64,000 nt of DNA from DATBGO01 sp963695645 (lineage in GTDB: Bacteria; Actinomycetota; Actinomycetes; Streptosporangiales; Streptosporangiaceae): assembly GCA_963695645.1 (NCBI GenBank), contig CAVOHC010000017.1:434001-498000 (forward strand), in the 5' to 3' direction. Below, piece by piece: positions 34,115 to 42,539 of this stretch. A program made the position numbers and the translations under genes. Position 1 is the first letter of the stretch. Each line of letters opens with the position of its first letter. The notes beneath the pieces are model-generated. The model made no database searches and was not told the DNA's origin. It worked only from the letters and a program-made list of their open reading frames with translations.

Positions 34115-35044
34115 ATGGACATGACAATGCCGGGAGGCATAAGAGTCACCACATACCACCCCCCTCAGGGGTTCGATCCGCTCACTGCGGGCAACGTCGA
34201 TCTCCAGAAGGCCGGCTTCCCCCCGCGGCCCGACGACCCGCGTCTCCAAGCCCGCTATGACCACGTGCTGAACCGGCTCAAGGGCAAGCTCAATTACATT
34301 CCGCCGACCCTCCGGCACAATGCCGAGGTGTTTCACGGGCCACGCAAAAGGCGCCCGGAGGACGCGACCGAGACCTCGACCAACTGGTCGGGAGGCGTCG
34401 TGTTCGCTCCCACCGGCGAGCCGTTCAGCTGGATCGAGGCCGACTGGGTAATCCCCGATGTGGATGCTCCCACGGAGAACCAGTGGTACTACTGCGCGAA
34501 CTGGATCGGGATCGACGGTGACGGCTCCGGCGACGTGTGCCAGATCGGCATCGAGTGCGAGGTGTACCGCAGCGGTAACTCGATCTCCCGCAACATCTAC
34601 CCATGGTGGGAGTGGTATCCCGAGGCTGAAGTGGGGATCACCAACTTCAGTCTCAGCCCGGGAGACATGGTGACTGCCCTGCTGTGCACGTCGGGCGGGG
34701 GCGCCACTGAGGCGAGCGCCTACTTCACCAACCGCACCACCGGTGCCACCACCTCGCTGAGTTTTACCGCGCCCGCTGGCACGTCCTTGACAGGGAACTC
34801 CGCCGAATGGGTCGTCGAGGCGCCAACCGTCGGCGGCCAGCAGAGCGCCATGGCCGACTACGGAGAGGTGTTCTTCTCCGTATGCGAGGCATTCGCAGGC
34901 ACGGTCGGCGGCGGCGGCACCACAGTGAACGGCGGCACGGGCGACAACATCAACATGAATGACAGCTCAGGCAACGAGGTCTCGGCAGGCAACCTGATCA
35001 CGCCGACGATCATCCAGTGCGAGTACGTGGGAACGCTTCCCTGA
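34115..35044 (+). CDS. G1-family (eqolisin-like) glutamic peptidase
   Basis: 309 residues. The G1 fold is seen in TNWSGGVVFAPTGEPFSWIE, NWIGIDGDGSGDVCQIGIE (with catalytic Gln), PWWEWYPEAEVGI and GNSAEWVVEAPTVGG (with catalytic Glu). G1 peptidases usually work outside the cell at acid pH. No signal peptide is visible after ATG 34115 (GGGAG 7 bases upstream), so export is unclear. Bacterial members are mostly uncharacterised. Confidence 0.88.
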   Translation: MDMTMPGGIRVTTYHPPQGFDPLTAGNVDLQKAGFPPRPDDPRLQARYDHVLNRLKGKLNYIPPTLRHNAEVFHGPRKRRPEDATETSTNWSGGVVFAPTGEPFSWIEADWVIPDVDAPTENQWYYCANWIGIDGDGSGDVCQIGIECEVYRSGNSISRNIYPWWEWYPEAEVGITNFSLSPGDMVTALLCTSGGGATEASAYFTNRTTGATTSLSFTAPAGTSLTGNSAEWVVEAPTVGGQQSAMADYGEVFFSVCEAFAGTVGGGGTTVNGGTGDNINMNDSSGNEVSAGNLITPTIIQCEYVGTLP

Positions 35045-35506
35045 CCCAGTCGCCGGGGCCCGTCAGATTCCGGGGGCCGTGAAGCCGTCAGTGAGGATGC
35101 CGAACGGCCCCCGCCCCCCCGCACCGACCAGCGCGCCGAAGAGGCAGCGGCCCGACGATCGTTCACAGTGCAGCAGACAGGACCGGATCCCGGCGCGGAT
35201 TCGCCCGGATGACGCGCCGATTACTGCGCATGAGACCGGTACATGCCGCTGCTGGCGGGGATCGTTGCGGTCAAGAGGCCGCCGCTTGGGGCTGGACATC
35301 TGGCCCCGTTTGGCATCACTCTGAACAGCATGGGGTGAGTGGCCGGTTCCGTTTTGATCGTCGTGTCTTCGCGCGAGGGTGGCGGCAGGGAGCAGCTTCG
35401 GTGAAGTGCGTGGCACGTGATCTCGGCAGGTCACTGTGGGCCGAGCAGGGGACGATGGGTTGTGGACTTAGGGCGGAGTTCGTATGGCCAACCGCGAGGA
35501 TCGGCG
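35045..35506. other. intergenic region before the sigma factor gene
   Basis: 462 bp. A weak GC-rich hairpin lies just after the peptidase stop. The rest should contain the sigma-factor promoter, but no consensus stands out and no frame has coding character. Confidence 0.45.
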
Positions 35507-36094
35507 ATGACAGCCGCTGAATCCGGCGACGTGGCTGGGCGCCATGTTCATGTGACCGAACCCCTGCCGGCGGTTGTCGTGCAGGGCCTGGTTCCGGTTG
35601 ACCGGGATGCCGAGCACGCGGTCACCGCCCTGTACGCTGGTCACTACCGATCGCTAGTGCGGCTAGCTGAACTGCTGATATGCGATCTGGCGACCGCGGA
35701 GGAAGTGGTGCAGGAGTCGTTCGTCGCGATGCACGGCCGCTGGCGCCTGCTCGGCGACGGCGAGATGGCACTGTCGTATCTGCGGAAGTCTGTGGTCAAC
35801 CAGTCTCGTTCCGTGCTGCGTCACCGCACCGTCGTTGACCGGAACGCGCCGCTGCCACCCCCTGATGCGCCGAGCGCTGAGCAGGGCACGGTTGCGCCGC
35901 TGGAGCGTTCCGCAGTGATCGCCGCGCTGGGCGCGCTTCCGCCACGGCAGCGCGAGGCCCTCGTGCTGCAGTATTACGGGGACCTGTCAGAAGCGCAGGC
36001 GGCTTCGACGATGGGAATCAGCAAGAGTGCCGTCCGGCGGCACACGGCCCGGGCCAGGTCGGCGCTGCGTGCCGTGCTGGAGTGCGAGGCATGA
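35507..36094 (+). CDS. SigE-type ECF sigma factor
   Basis: 195 residues. Region 2 is ALYAGHYRSLVRLAELLICD, then TAEEVVQESFVAMHGRW; region 4 is ALGALPPRQREALVLQYYGD, then SEAQAASTMGISKSAVRRHT. This is the SigE-like ECF group common in actinomycetes. ATG 35507 follows GAGGA by 6 bases. The stop overlaps the next gene by ATGA, typical of a sigma/anti-sigma pair. Confidence 0.92.
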   Translation: MTAAESGDVAGRHVHVTEPLPAVVVQGLVPVDRDAEHAVTALYAGHYRSLVRLAELLICDLATAEEVVQESFVAMHGRWRLLGDGEMALSYLRKSVVNQSRSVLRHRTVVDRNAPLPPPDAPSAEQGTVAPLERSAVIAALGALPPRQREALVLQYYGDLSEAQAASTMGISKSAVRRHTARARSALRAVLECEA

Positions 36095-37005
36095 GCCAGC
36101 GCGATCGTGACTATGACCAGATCTTGCGCCGCGCGCTGCACGTGGCAGCGGACTGGACGGAGCCCGCCGACGACGGCCTGGAGCGGATCCGCGCCCGGCT
36201 AACCAGGCCGTACCCGGTTCCTGTCGCCTGGATGACGGCCGGATATTCCAAGGTGGCCTGGCGCGCTCAGGACGGCTTGCAGCACGTTTCGGCGTGGCTG
36301 CGAACCTGGCGCGGTCCTGCCGCGAAGCATTTCCTGCCTGCCCGGCCGGCGCGGCTGCGCCTTACCGCTGTGCTGGCCATTGCGGGTTTCGCGGCCGTGG
36401 CGGGCACTTTGCTGTTGGCTCCGGTGTCACGACAGGCGATCACCCATACCCCGATCATGCTGCATCTTCAGGGGGGCGGCTCTGGGGGCGGTCCGGGAGG
36501 GCCCGGGCTGAACGGTCACGGCACGCAACTGCCCACCGGCCAAGTAACCGCGGCTGCCCCAGGACACGGCAAGGGAAGTCCGAGCCATCCGGCCGCGCCC
36601 AGCTGCGCGGCGCCGGCACCGGCTCTTGCCAGCCCAGCAATAAGCCCAGCCGCCAGCGCGAGCTTGACCGCAGGCGCTACGCCTGAACCGATCCCGTCGG
36701 CAAGCCCGGCCGCCATTGCGAAGCCGGTTGCCTGCCCGAGCCCGGGCCCCCGCCTTACGCCGAGCCCGACCGCGACCCCTTCGGCAACCCCGACCCCCCG
36801 CGTCACGCCGAGCCCGAGCGTGACCCGCTCGGCAACCCCGACCCCCCGCGTCACGCCGAGCCCGAGCGTGACCCGCTCGGCAACCCCGACCCCCAGCGTC
36901 ACGCCGAGCCCGAGCGCGACCCCCTCGGCAACCCCGACCCCCAGCGCGAGCCCCAGCGCGACCCCCATTGCGAGCCCCATTGCGAGCCCCAGCGCGAGCC
37001 CCTGA
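36091..37005 (+). CDS. membrane partner of the sigma factor with a Pro/Thr/Ser-rich ectodomain
   Basis: 304 residues. Cytosolic N-terminus (DYDQILRRALHVAADWTEPA, then DGLERIRARL) of the kind found after SigE-type sigma genes, one transmembrane helix (LRLTAVLAIAGFAAVAGTLLL), then a long low-complexity outside tail of TPSPS and SATPT units. The tail is built from a 48-bp DNA repeat. A role in controlling the sigma factor is inferred from the ATGA overlap; a zinc anti-sigma motif is not seen. Confidence 0.8.
   Translation: MSQRDRDYDQILRRALHVAADWTEPADDGLERIRARLTRPYPVPVAWMTAGYSKVAWRAQDGLQHVSAWLRTWRGPAAKHFLPARPARLRLTAVLAIAGFAAVAGTLLLAPVSRQAITHTPIMLHLQGGGSGGGPGGPGLNGHGTQLPTGQVTAAAPGHGKGSPSHPAAPSCAAPAPALASPAISPAASASLTAGATPEPIPSASPAAIAKPVACPSPGPRLTPSPTATPSATPTPRVTPSPSVTRSATPTPRVTPSPSVTRSATPTPSVTPSPSATPSATPTPSASPSATPIASPIASPSASP
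36763..36954. repeat. 48-bp tandem repeats coding the Pro/Thr/Ser tail
   Basis: A 48-bp unit (16 codons) recurs with phase at 36781, 36829, 36877 and 36925; the last copies diverge. It keeps the reading frame. Confidence 0.9.
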
Positions 37006-37122
37006 TCCAGCAGCTGTGGCTCGGCTGCGAGCGCAGCGGGCATCCGTGCCGCCCGGCCGGGCAGCCTTGGCCGACGGCCCGGCCGGCTCGCGGCGCCGCC
37101 GGGCCCGGGGACGCCGTGCCGC

Positions 37123-37722
37123 TCAGCGGTGCACCGCGGCGAGCAGCGCGGCGTAGGCGCGAACCAGCGCCGCGCGCTCCAGCGGAAGCAGCGGGCTATC
37201 GGGCAGGCAACCCTCCGCGACCCATTGGTCGGACAGGTCCATCGCCCGGGCCCGGTGCACCGCCGCCGGCCTGACCTCGGCCTCGGGCTCACCGTAGAGG
37301 TAGCAGTACAGGCGGGTCACCGACTCGACCAGCTCATCCCCGGCGCCTCGCCGCTCCGTCGAGTACTGGACATCGCGGTGCACGCGCCACCAGTCGACCT
37401 CGAGCGCAGCGGCCTTCACCGGGCTGGCAGGCTCGCCGTAGCTGAGCCTCACCAGTGCGTAAAACCGTCGCATGCGGGCCCGGGCCCCGTCGGGGTCGTT
37501 GTCGGGAAAGGGGGCCCACAACTGGTTGGCGCGCAGCACCAGCCAGGCGCCGTGCAGGGTCCGGTACCAGTCCATGCCGAAGCCCGCCTTGACCAGTCGG
37601 ACGGACGCCACCAGCACCTGAGGCCAGTTACGCAGGTAGTAACCAACCCACGCCTGGTATTCCAGGTCGGCGATGCGGGCTGGATCGAACGACCGGAGCC
37701 TGCTTGGCTTGTCGGTGCCCAC
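37123..37722 (-). CDS. hypothetical actinobacterial protein
   Basis: 199 residues, not recognised. PARIADLEYQAWVGYYLRNW, then YRTLHGAWLVLRANQLWAPF, RRFYALVRLSYGEPASPVKA and a helical C-terminus suggest an all-helical cytosolic protein. It is on the same strand as the MmcQ-like gene 55 bp upstream. Codon use fits a real gene. Confidence 0.75.
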   Translation of the reverse strand: MGTDKPSRLRSFDPARIADLEYQAWVGYYLRNWPQVLVASVRLVKAGFGMDWYRTLHGAWLVLRANQLWAPFPDNDPDGARARMRRFYALVRLSYGEPASPVKAAALEVDWWRVHRDVQYSTERRGAGDELVESVTRLYCYLYGEPEAEVRPAAVHRARAMDLSDQWVAEGCLPDSPLLPLERAALVRAYAALLAAVHR

Positions 37723-37759
37723 GGGCTTCCCCCCTTTTTCTCCGCCCGCGATCCCGGCG

Positions 37760-37786
37760 CTAGCGTTTCTAGCGTTTCTAGCGTTT
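37760..37786 (-). repeat. 9-bp repeat x3 giving three in-frame stops
   Basis: On the coding strand AAACGCTAG occurs three times. It reads Lys-Arg-stop each time in the MmcQ-like frame, so the stop is triplicated in frame; readthrough would add only Lys-Arg. Confidence 0.92.
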
Positions 37787-38164
37787 CAAGTATTGCACCG
37801 CGAGGTTCGGCGGCGCGCATGCCAGCCAGCCATCGGTAATCGCCTCTCGCAGCGCCTTCTTAGATACTTTTCGCAACTGAATGAGAACAGCAGAATATCC
37901 GTCGAAGTGCGGAATCGTGAAGTAGGTTCTCGGATGCGCGGCGAGCACGGCCTCCTTCTCGCCGAGATCCTCGACGCGAACAGCCAGAATAGGTCCAGCC
38001 GGCGGGACATCGTCGCCGAACCGCTTCAGATCCGCCTTACTGAACGGCCGTTCCCACGCGAATGCCTTACGGGCAACGCTCCACGCCCGATTACCGCGAC
38101 GTTCAGCTTCGGTGACCTCAGGCAGCTCCAGGGCTATCGCCGCCACGTCATCGAAAGTCGCCAC
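37778..38164 (-). CDS. MmcQ/YjbR-family protein
   Basis: 128 residues. TFDDVAAIALELPEVTEAER, FAWERPFSKADLKRFG, ILAVRVEDLGEKEAVLAAHP, YFTIPHFDGYSAVLIQL and ITDGWLACAPPNLA fit the YjbR (CyaY-like fold) family, thought to bind DNA; the role is unclear. GTG 38164 (VATFDDVAA) matches the usual N-terminus, and the upstream in-frame extension does not. The stop is triplicated in a 9-bp repeat. Confidence 0.85.
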   Translation of the reverse strand: MATFDDVAAIALELPEVTEAERRGNRAWSVARKAFAWERPFSKADLKRFGDDVPPAGPILAVRVEDLGEKEAVLAAHPRTYFTIPHFDGYSAVLIQLRKVSKKALREAITDGWLACAPPNLAVQYLKR

Positions 38165-38230
38165 ACCCGTACCATACTGCGGCGAAGAAGCCCGACGGCC
38201 GGCGGTCGTCAGCATGGCCCGGCGCGCACC

Positions 38231-38338
38231 GCGGGGCCCGGCGCGGTGCGGTCACGCCGCGGGCCCGGCGCAGGACGGTCACGCCGCGGGCCCGGCGCAG
38301 GACGGTCACGCCGCGGGCCCGGCGCGGGGCGTCACCGC
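38231..38338. repeat. 27-bp tandem repeats x4 after the fcs stop
   Basis: Units at 38231, 38258, 38285 and 38312; the middle two are identical, the outer two degenerate. Each holds CGGGCCCG, which is palindromic. It lies between the convergent-strand end of fcs and the MmcQ-like gene start. Confidence 0.9.
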
Positions 38339-38339
38339 A

Positions 38340-40172
38340 TCAGGGCCGCCTTCTCGGGATGATAACGCCGGGTGGCGGCGGCTCGGTGTACAGCAGCTCC
38401 ATGAGCTCCGCGCGGTTCTTCAGCACCTGCCGCTGGTTAACGTAGCCCTTGTCGGTGATTTCCCCGGCCTCCAGGTCGGCCGGGCGCCCGAGCACGAGGA
38501 GCCGTTCGATGCGGGATGCCGATCCGACCATTTCGTTGTGTACGGCCAGCAAGTTCCCGAGCACGTCGCGCAGGATCTCGTGCGGCGCCACCAACTCGCC
38601 GGCGAGCGGGATGTCCGCGCCGAGCAGGGAGCGGGCCTCGACCGGATTCAGCCACGCCAGTGCGCTCACCCGCTCGCGATTTTCGCCCGCGATGACCGCG
38701 TCGGCCAGCATCGGTGCCGCGGACAGCAGCGCGTTGCGCACCGCACCGACGCGGATGAAGGTGCCGGTGACGAGCTTGAAGTCCTCCGCGATCCGGCTGC
38801 GGAAGACCAGCCCGGCGTCCGGGTCCGCGGGGTCGGCGAAGGTGACCGCATCGCCGGAACGGTAGAAGCCCTGGTCGTCGAACGCCTCGGCGGTCAGGTC
38901 CGGCCGGCCGAAGTAGCCTGGGGTGACGTTCGAGCCCTTGACCCGGATCTCGTAGGCGTCCTCGACCGGGGCGAGCTTCGCCTCGATACCGGGCATCGGC
39001 GTACCGATGCACCGGGCGTCGGTGTAGTCGAAGTTCGCCATCAAAACCGCCGGCGAGGTCTCGGTCGTGCCCCATCCGCCGGTCACGGGGATAGCGTGTT
39101 CGCTGAACTTCGCGGTCAGCTCACCGAGCCGGTCACGCAGGCCGGACGGCAGCGCGGCCGCGGCGTTGAACAGCATCCGCAGCCGGGAGAAGAAGTGCCG
39201 CGCGAACTCCGGGTCCGCCTCAAGCGCCGGCACGAGTTGGGCGTAGCCGGCCGGGACATTGAAATAGATCGTGGGAGCGACGTCGTTGAGGTTCACGACC
39301 GACTGCTCGAAAAGGCCGGGCATGGGGCGCCCGCCGTCGATGTAGATCGTCCCGCCGTTGGTGATCATCATGCCCACGTTGTGGTTACCGCCGAACGTAT
39401 GGCTCCACGGCAGCCAGTCGACGATCACCGGTCGCTCGGCGGTCAGGATCGGCCACACCTGCCGGATCATCTGCTGGTTGGACGCCAGCATCCGGTGCGT
39501 GTTCAGCACGCCTTTCGGCCAGCCGGTCGAGCCCGAGGTGAAGAGGATCTTCGCGACCGAGTCATCTCGCAGTCCGGTGAAGGCATCAGCGACCAGGCGG
39601 CCCGGCGTACACGCAGTGAGCTCCGCCAGCCGGGCGGCGCCTGCCCGGCTGCCGGAGCTGACGATCGCCGGTACCTGGCCAAGCGCGTCCAGGGCAAGCT
39701 CGAAGAGCTCCGCGTCCTCGGCGAAGACCGCACCTGGACTGATCAGCTCGGCGATCGCCCTGATCCGGGCGTGGTCCCGGCTCTGCAGCGAGTAGGCGAT
39801 ACTGACCGGGGCCACGGGAACTCCCGCCGTCATGGCTCCGAGCGTCAAAAGCAGGTGGTTGATGCTGTTGCCGGATAGCATAAGCAGCGGCCGATCGGGC
39901 CCCATGCCCTGCTCGAGCAGGCCCTGCCCGATGGCGTCGGCCGCGGCGACGGCCTGACCGTAACTGCAGGTGCGCCACGATCCGTCGGCGCCGCGCTCGG
40001 CGACCATCAGATGATCCGGGCCAGCTGCCGCCCACGCCCGGACGCTGTGCACAATAGTGGGCGGGTAGTCCCGCAACAGCTCGGGGGAACGCAGCAGCAG
40101 GCTTCCGTCCGCCTGTTCCCGCATCACGACGCTCTGACGCGCGAACAACGGCAGGTCGGTGTAGGCAGTCAT
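38340..40172 (-). CDS. feruloyl-CoA synthetase-like acyl-CoA ligase
   Basis: 610 residues, AMP-binding superfamily. AMP site KILFTSGSTGWPKGVLNTHR; PWSHTFGGNHNVGMMITNGG, TIYIDGGRPMPGLFEQSV, GYAQLVPALEADPEF, GGWGTTETSPAVLMANFDY, FYRSGDAVTFADP and EDFKLVTGTFIRVG match Fcs-type enzymes that load ferulate or similar aromatic acids on CoA. The first step of lignin-aromatic breakdown is inferred; no ech or vdh gene is nearby. ATG 40172 is preferred (GGGAG 6 bases upstream). Confidence 0.88.
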   Translation of the reverse strand: MTAYTDLPLFARQSVVMREQADGSLLLRSPELLRDYPPTIVHSVRAWAAAGPDHLMVAERGADGSWRTCSYGQAVAAADAIGQGLLEQGMGPDRPLLMLSGNSINHLLLTLGAMTAGVPVAPVSIAYSLQSRDHARIRAIAELISPGAVFAEDAELFELALDALGQVPAIVSSGSRAGAARLAELTACTPGRLVADAFTGLRDDSVAKILFTSGSTGWPKGVLNTHRMLASNQQMIRQVWPILTAERPVIVDWLPWSHTFGGNHNVGMMITNGGTIYIDGGRPMPGLFEQSVVNLNDVAPTIYFNVPAGYAQLVPALEADPEFARHFFSRLRMLFNAAAALPSGLRDRLGELTAKFSEHAIPVTGGWGTTETSPAVLMANFDYTDARCIGTPMPGIEAKLAPVEDAYEIRVKGSNVTPGYFGRPDLTAEAFDDQGFYRSGDAVTFADPADPDAGLVFRSRIAEDFKLVTGTFIRVGAVRNALLSAAPMLADAVIAGENRERVSALAWLNPVEARSLLGADIPLAGELVAPHEILRDVLGNLLAVHNEMVGSASRIERLLVLGRPADLEAGEITDKGYVNQRQVLKNRAELMELLYTEPPPPGVIIPRRRP

Positions 40173-40175
40173 CAT

Positions 40176-40605
40176 TGTCTCCCATCTTCGTCAACGGTCA
40201 ACGGGGCCATGGCCGCGGCCAGTGCGGTCGAGCAGCGGCGGCCGGTGTAGAGCCACAGGTTCCGGAGGCGGCGAGGGTGGCCTCCGGCTTGCCGAGGTCC
40301 TCGGCTGGGTGGCGCCGCTCATCGCTCTCCGGCGCCCTGGTCAGCCACCGATCAGTGCCCCGTGGGTAACGGGGGCGCGGATGAAGTGATCATCGATCCC
40401 CTTGATTAAAGCTCTCTCTCTAGAGAGCAGCCTCTACCCACGGTCGCGACAGGGCCATAAGTCCTCTTAGCTGCCGCAGAAGGAGTTCGAGCAGGGCCCG
40501 AGCGGATCCGCGCGGCACCTTGGTGCCCCGGGGGTGTCGAGTCAACGATGCACCGCGCAGGGGCGAGATCGAACGACGCCAAGGTGGCCGGCGAGCACGA
40601 TCACC
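40176..40605. other. upstream region of fcs
   Basis: 430 bp with no gene. It holds an AT-rich patch and a hairpin (40411-40428, listed separately) and probably the fcs promoter. Confidence 0.5.
40411..40428. promoter_or_regulatory. inverted repeat upstream of fcs
   Basis: GCTCTCT and AGAGAGC arms around a 4-base loop, with the perfect palindrome CTCTCTAGAGAG inside. It lies about 240 bp upstream of fcs and could be an operator (fcs genes are often under MarR-type repressors) or a terminator. Confidence 0.4.
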
Positions 40606-40773
40606 TCACCGGCCGGGGCGCCTGCTCCTCCGGCTGAGCCGCACGCCGAGCAGGATCAGGTCGGCGATGAGGACCAGCACGCCGATGATGAGAAGGTAAA
40701 ACAGGCCCTTGGCGACCGCGCCGACTATTCCCAGCGCGACCGCCACAATGATCAGCAGCAGGAACAACGCCAT
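40606..40773 (-). CDS. small two-helix membrane protein
   Basis: 55 residues: MALFLLLIIVAVALGIVGAV, then KGLFYLLIIGVLVLIADLIL, then a basic tail (RLSRRSRRPGR). Two membrane helices with Lys between. GGAGGG lies 6 bases before ATG 40773. It is 25 bp downstream of the PRC-barrel gene on the same strand and likely co-transcribed. No function known. Confidence 0.85.
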   Translation of the reverse strand: MALFLLLIIVAVALGIVGAVAKGLFYLLIIGVLVLIADLILLGVRLSRRSRRPGR

Positions 40774-40798
40774 CTCACGCCCTCCGATCCTCCGGGCT

Positions 40799-41155
40799 TC
40801 AGCGACGTGCCAGCCGTCGCTCGCCACCGCCGCCAGGTGAGTAACTCAGGTCGTAGTGCTTGAAGACCGCCTCTTCGTCGCCGGCGGGCAGCTCCCCGTC
40901 AGTGCCGATCGACGGCGCGCCCCGCACCTGGCTGCGCGCATAGGTGACCTTGACGTATCCCGGGCCCACCGTGGCTCCGGCCAGCGGCACGAAGACAAGC
41001 CGGTGCCGCGTCGGCAGGCCGACTGTGACGGTCGCGAACGCGGGCTCGTCGGTGCCGGTGTCCACATAGACCGATTCCAGTGTCCCGATCTTGCGGCCCC
41101 CGCTGTCGACCACATCCTGGCCACGCCATTCCCTGATGTCACCCATCCCGTGCAT
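40799..41155 (-). CDS. PRC-barrel domain protein
   Basis: 118 residues. DIREWRGQDVVDSGGRKIGT, then YVDTGTDEPAFATVTVG, RLVFVPLAGATVGPGYVKV and YARSQVRGAP form a PRC-barrel. ATG 41155 follows GGAGGAG. Such short actinobacterial proteins are often stress-induced; the partner is not known. It leads a two-gene unit with the small membrane protein. Confidence 0.88.
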   Translation of the reverse strand: MHGMGDIREWRGQDVVDSGGRKIGTLESVYVDTGTDEPAFATVTVGLPTRHRLVFVPLAGATVGPGYVKVTYARSQVRGAPSIGTDGELPAGDEEAVFKHYDLSYSPGGGGERRLARR

Positions 41156-41451
41156 CGCTCTCCTCCTGTCCCTGCCTGCTTCCGCTCTCCATCTCCTTTA
41201 TCTCCCCAGGCTCGCCCCTGCCCTCACCCGGGGTGAGTGACGCCCGGGCTCCTGGCCCGACACGCCGCCCGGCGCCGCCAGCTGAAGGCAGCCTCTCATG
41301 GCCGCCAGCCAGCCCGCGCCACGACCGCTTGCCGCCACCCATGGTGCCGCCCGACGGCCGGGCAGCGTCCGCACCCCGCCGGCCAGCGGCCGACAAGCTC
41401 CTGGTTCGATGAACCATCGACTCCGTCACCTCCGTCGCCGCTATCGAGGGC

Positions 41452-42333
41452 GTGGCCCTGAGCCCGTCACTGGCGGAAGCCCTGTCCGCCGCCCTGCTCA
41501 TGGTGGTGCTGGCCTGCGCACTGGCGCGCCCGTGGGGCTGGCCGGAGGCTGTCGTGGCGGTGCCCGCCGCCGTCGTGCTACTGGCCACCGGAGCGACGTC
41601 GCTGGTTCACGCCCGCGCGGAGGCGGAGCTGCTGGGGCCGGTGATCGGATTCCTGGCCGCGGTGCTCGTGCTCGCCCAGCTGTGTGACGACGAGGGGTTG
41701 TTCCGCACCTGCGGGACGTGGATGGCCCGTACCGCGGCGGGCCGGCCGCGTCGGCTGCTGCTTGCGGTCTTCGTCCTGGCCTCGGTGATCACGGCGGTGC
41801 TGAGCCTGGACGCCGCGGTGGTGCTGCTCACACCGGTGGTTTTCGCCACCGCCGCGCGGCTGGGCGCACGCGCCCGGCCGCATGTTTACGCCTGCACCCA
41901 CCTGTCGAACACCGCATCCCTGCTGCTGCCCGTCTCCAACCTGACCAACCTGCTGGCGTTCGCGGCGAGCGGGCGCCTGTTCGGCCGCGGCCGCCCCGAG
42001 CGGGACCCCGGCAGCCGCCTCGAGGAGCTGGCCGCCGTCTCCGCTCAGCAACTCCTGCTTGCCGCCGCCGAGCGCCTCGGGCGGCCCTGCACCCGGCTGG
42101 AACGATCCGGCCGGACCGAGCGCGAGGTCGTCGCCGCCGCCGAAGGCGCCGATCTTCTCATCCTCGCCCGCGACGGCGACCGTACCCGCCTGGGACCTCG
42201 GAGCCTGAGTCCCGCCTCCCGCTTCGTCGTCGACCACGCGCCCTGCCCCGTCCTGCTCGTCTGGCCCGAAACCGCACCCGGCATCGCCACCATCCCGCCC
42301 GCGCCTCACCACCCTCCGCGCCGGCCGGACTAG
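41452..42333 (+). CDS. ArsB/NhaD-type permease half fused to a UspA C-terminal half
   Basis: 293 residues. Residues 1-175 have about five helices of an ArsB-like ion transporter: VLVLAQLCDDEGLFRTCGTW, SVITAVLSLDAAVVLLTPVV, YACTHLSNTASLLLPVSNLT, NLLAFAASG. Residues from about 185 match the C-terminal half of a universal stress protein: AAAEGADLLILARDGDR, then ASRFVVDHAPCPVLLVWPE. The permease lacks its second half and UspA its first, so this looks like a deletion fusion. GTG 41452 has a weak ribosome binding site. Confidence 0.8.
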   Translation: MALSPSLAEALSAALLMVVLACALARPWGWPEAVVAVPAAVVLLATGATSLVHARAEAELLGPVIGFLAAVLVLAQLCDDEGLFRTCGTWMARTAAGRPRRLLLAVFVLASVITAVLSLDAAVVLLTPVVFATAARLGARARPHVYACTHLSNTASLLLPVSNLTNLLAFAASGRLFGRGRPERDPGSRLEELAAVSAQQLLLAAAERLGRPCTRLERSGRTEREVVAAAEGADLLILARDGDRTRLGPRSLSPASRFVVDHAPCPVLLVWPETAPGIATIPPAPHHPPRRPD

Positions 42334-42539
42334 CAATGCCAACGGACCCGCCTGGGCACGGACGCCGATGCGAGTCAGGAGATCGCCAGCCCGGCCGCTG
42401 GAGGCGCTCTCGACGACCGCGAAGCGGCCGCACCGGCTGCCAGGCCCGCTGGGTGCGCGGCGTGGCGTTCTCAGGGCAAAGAGTTACCGGTGCTTCGCGA
42501 TATCTGCGAAGAGCTCAACTGATGAGGACCGGGAAAAGG

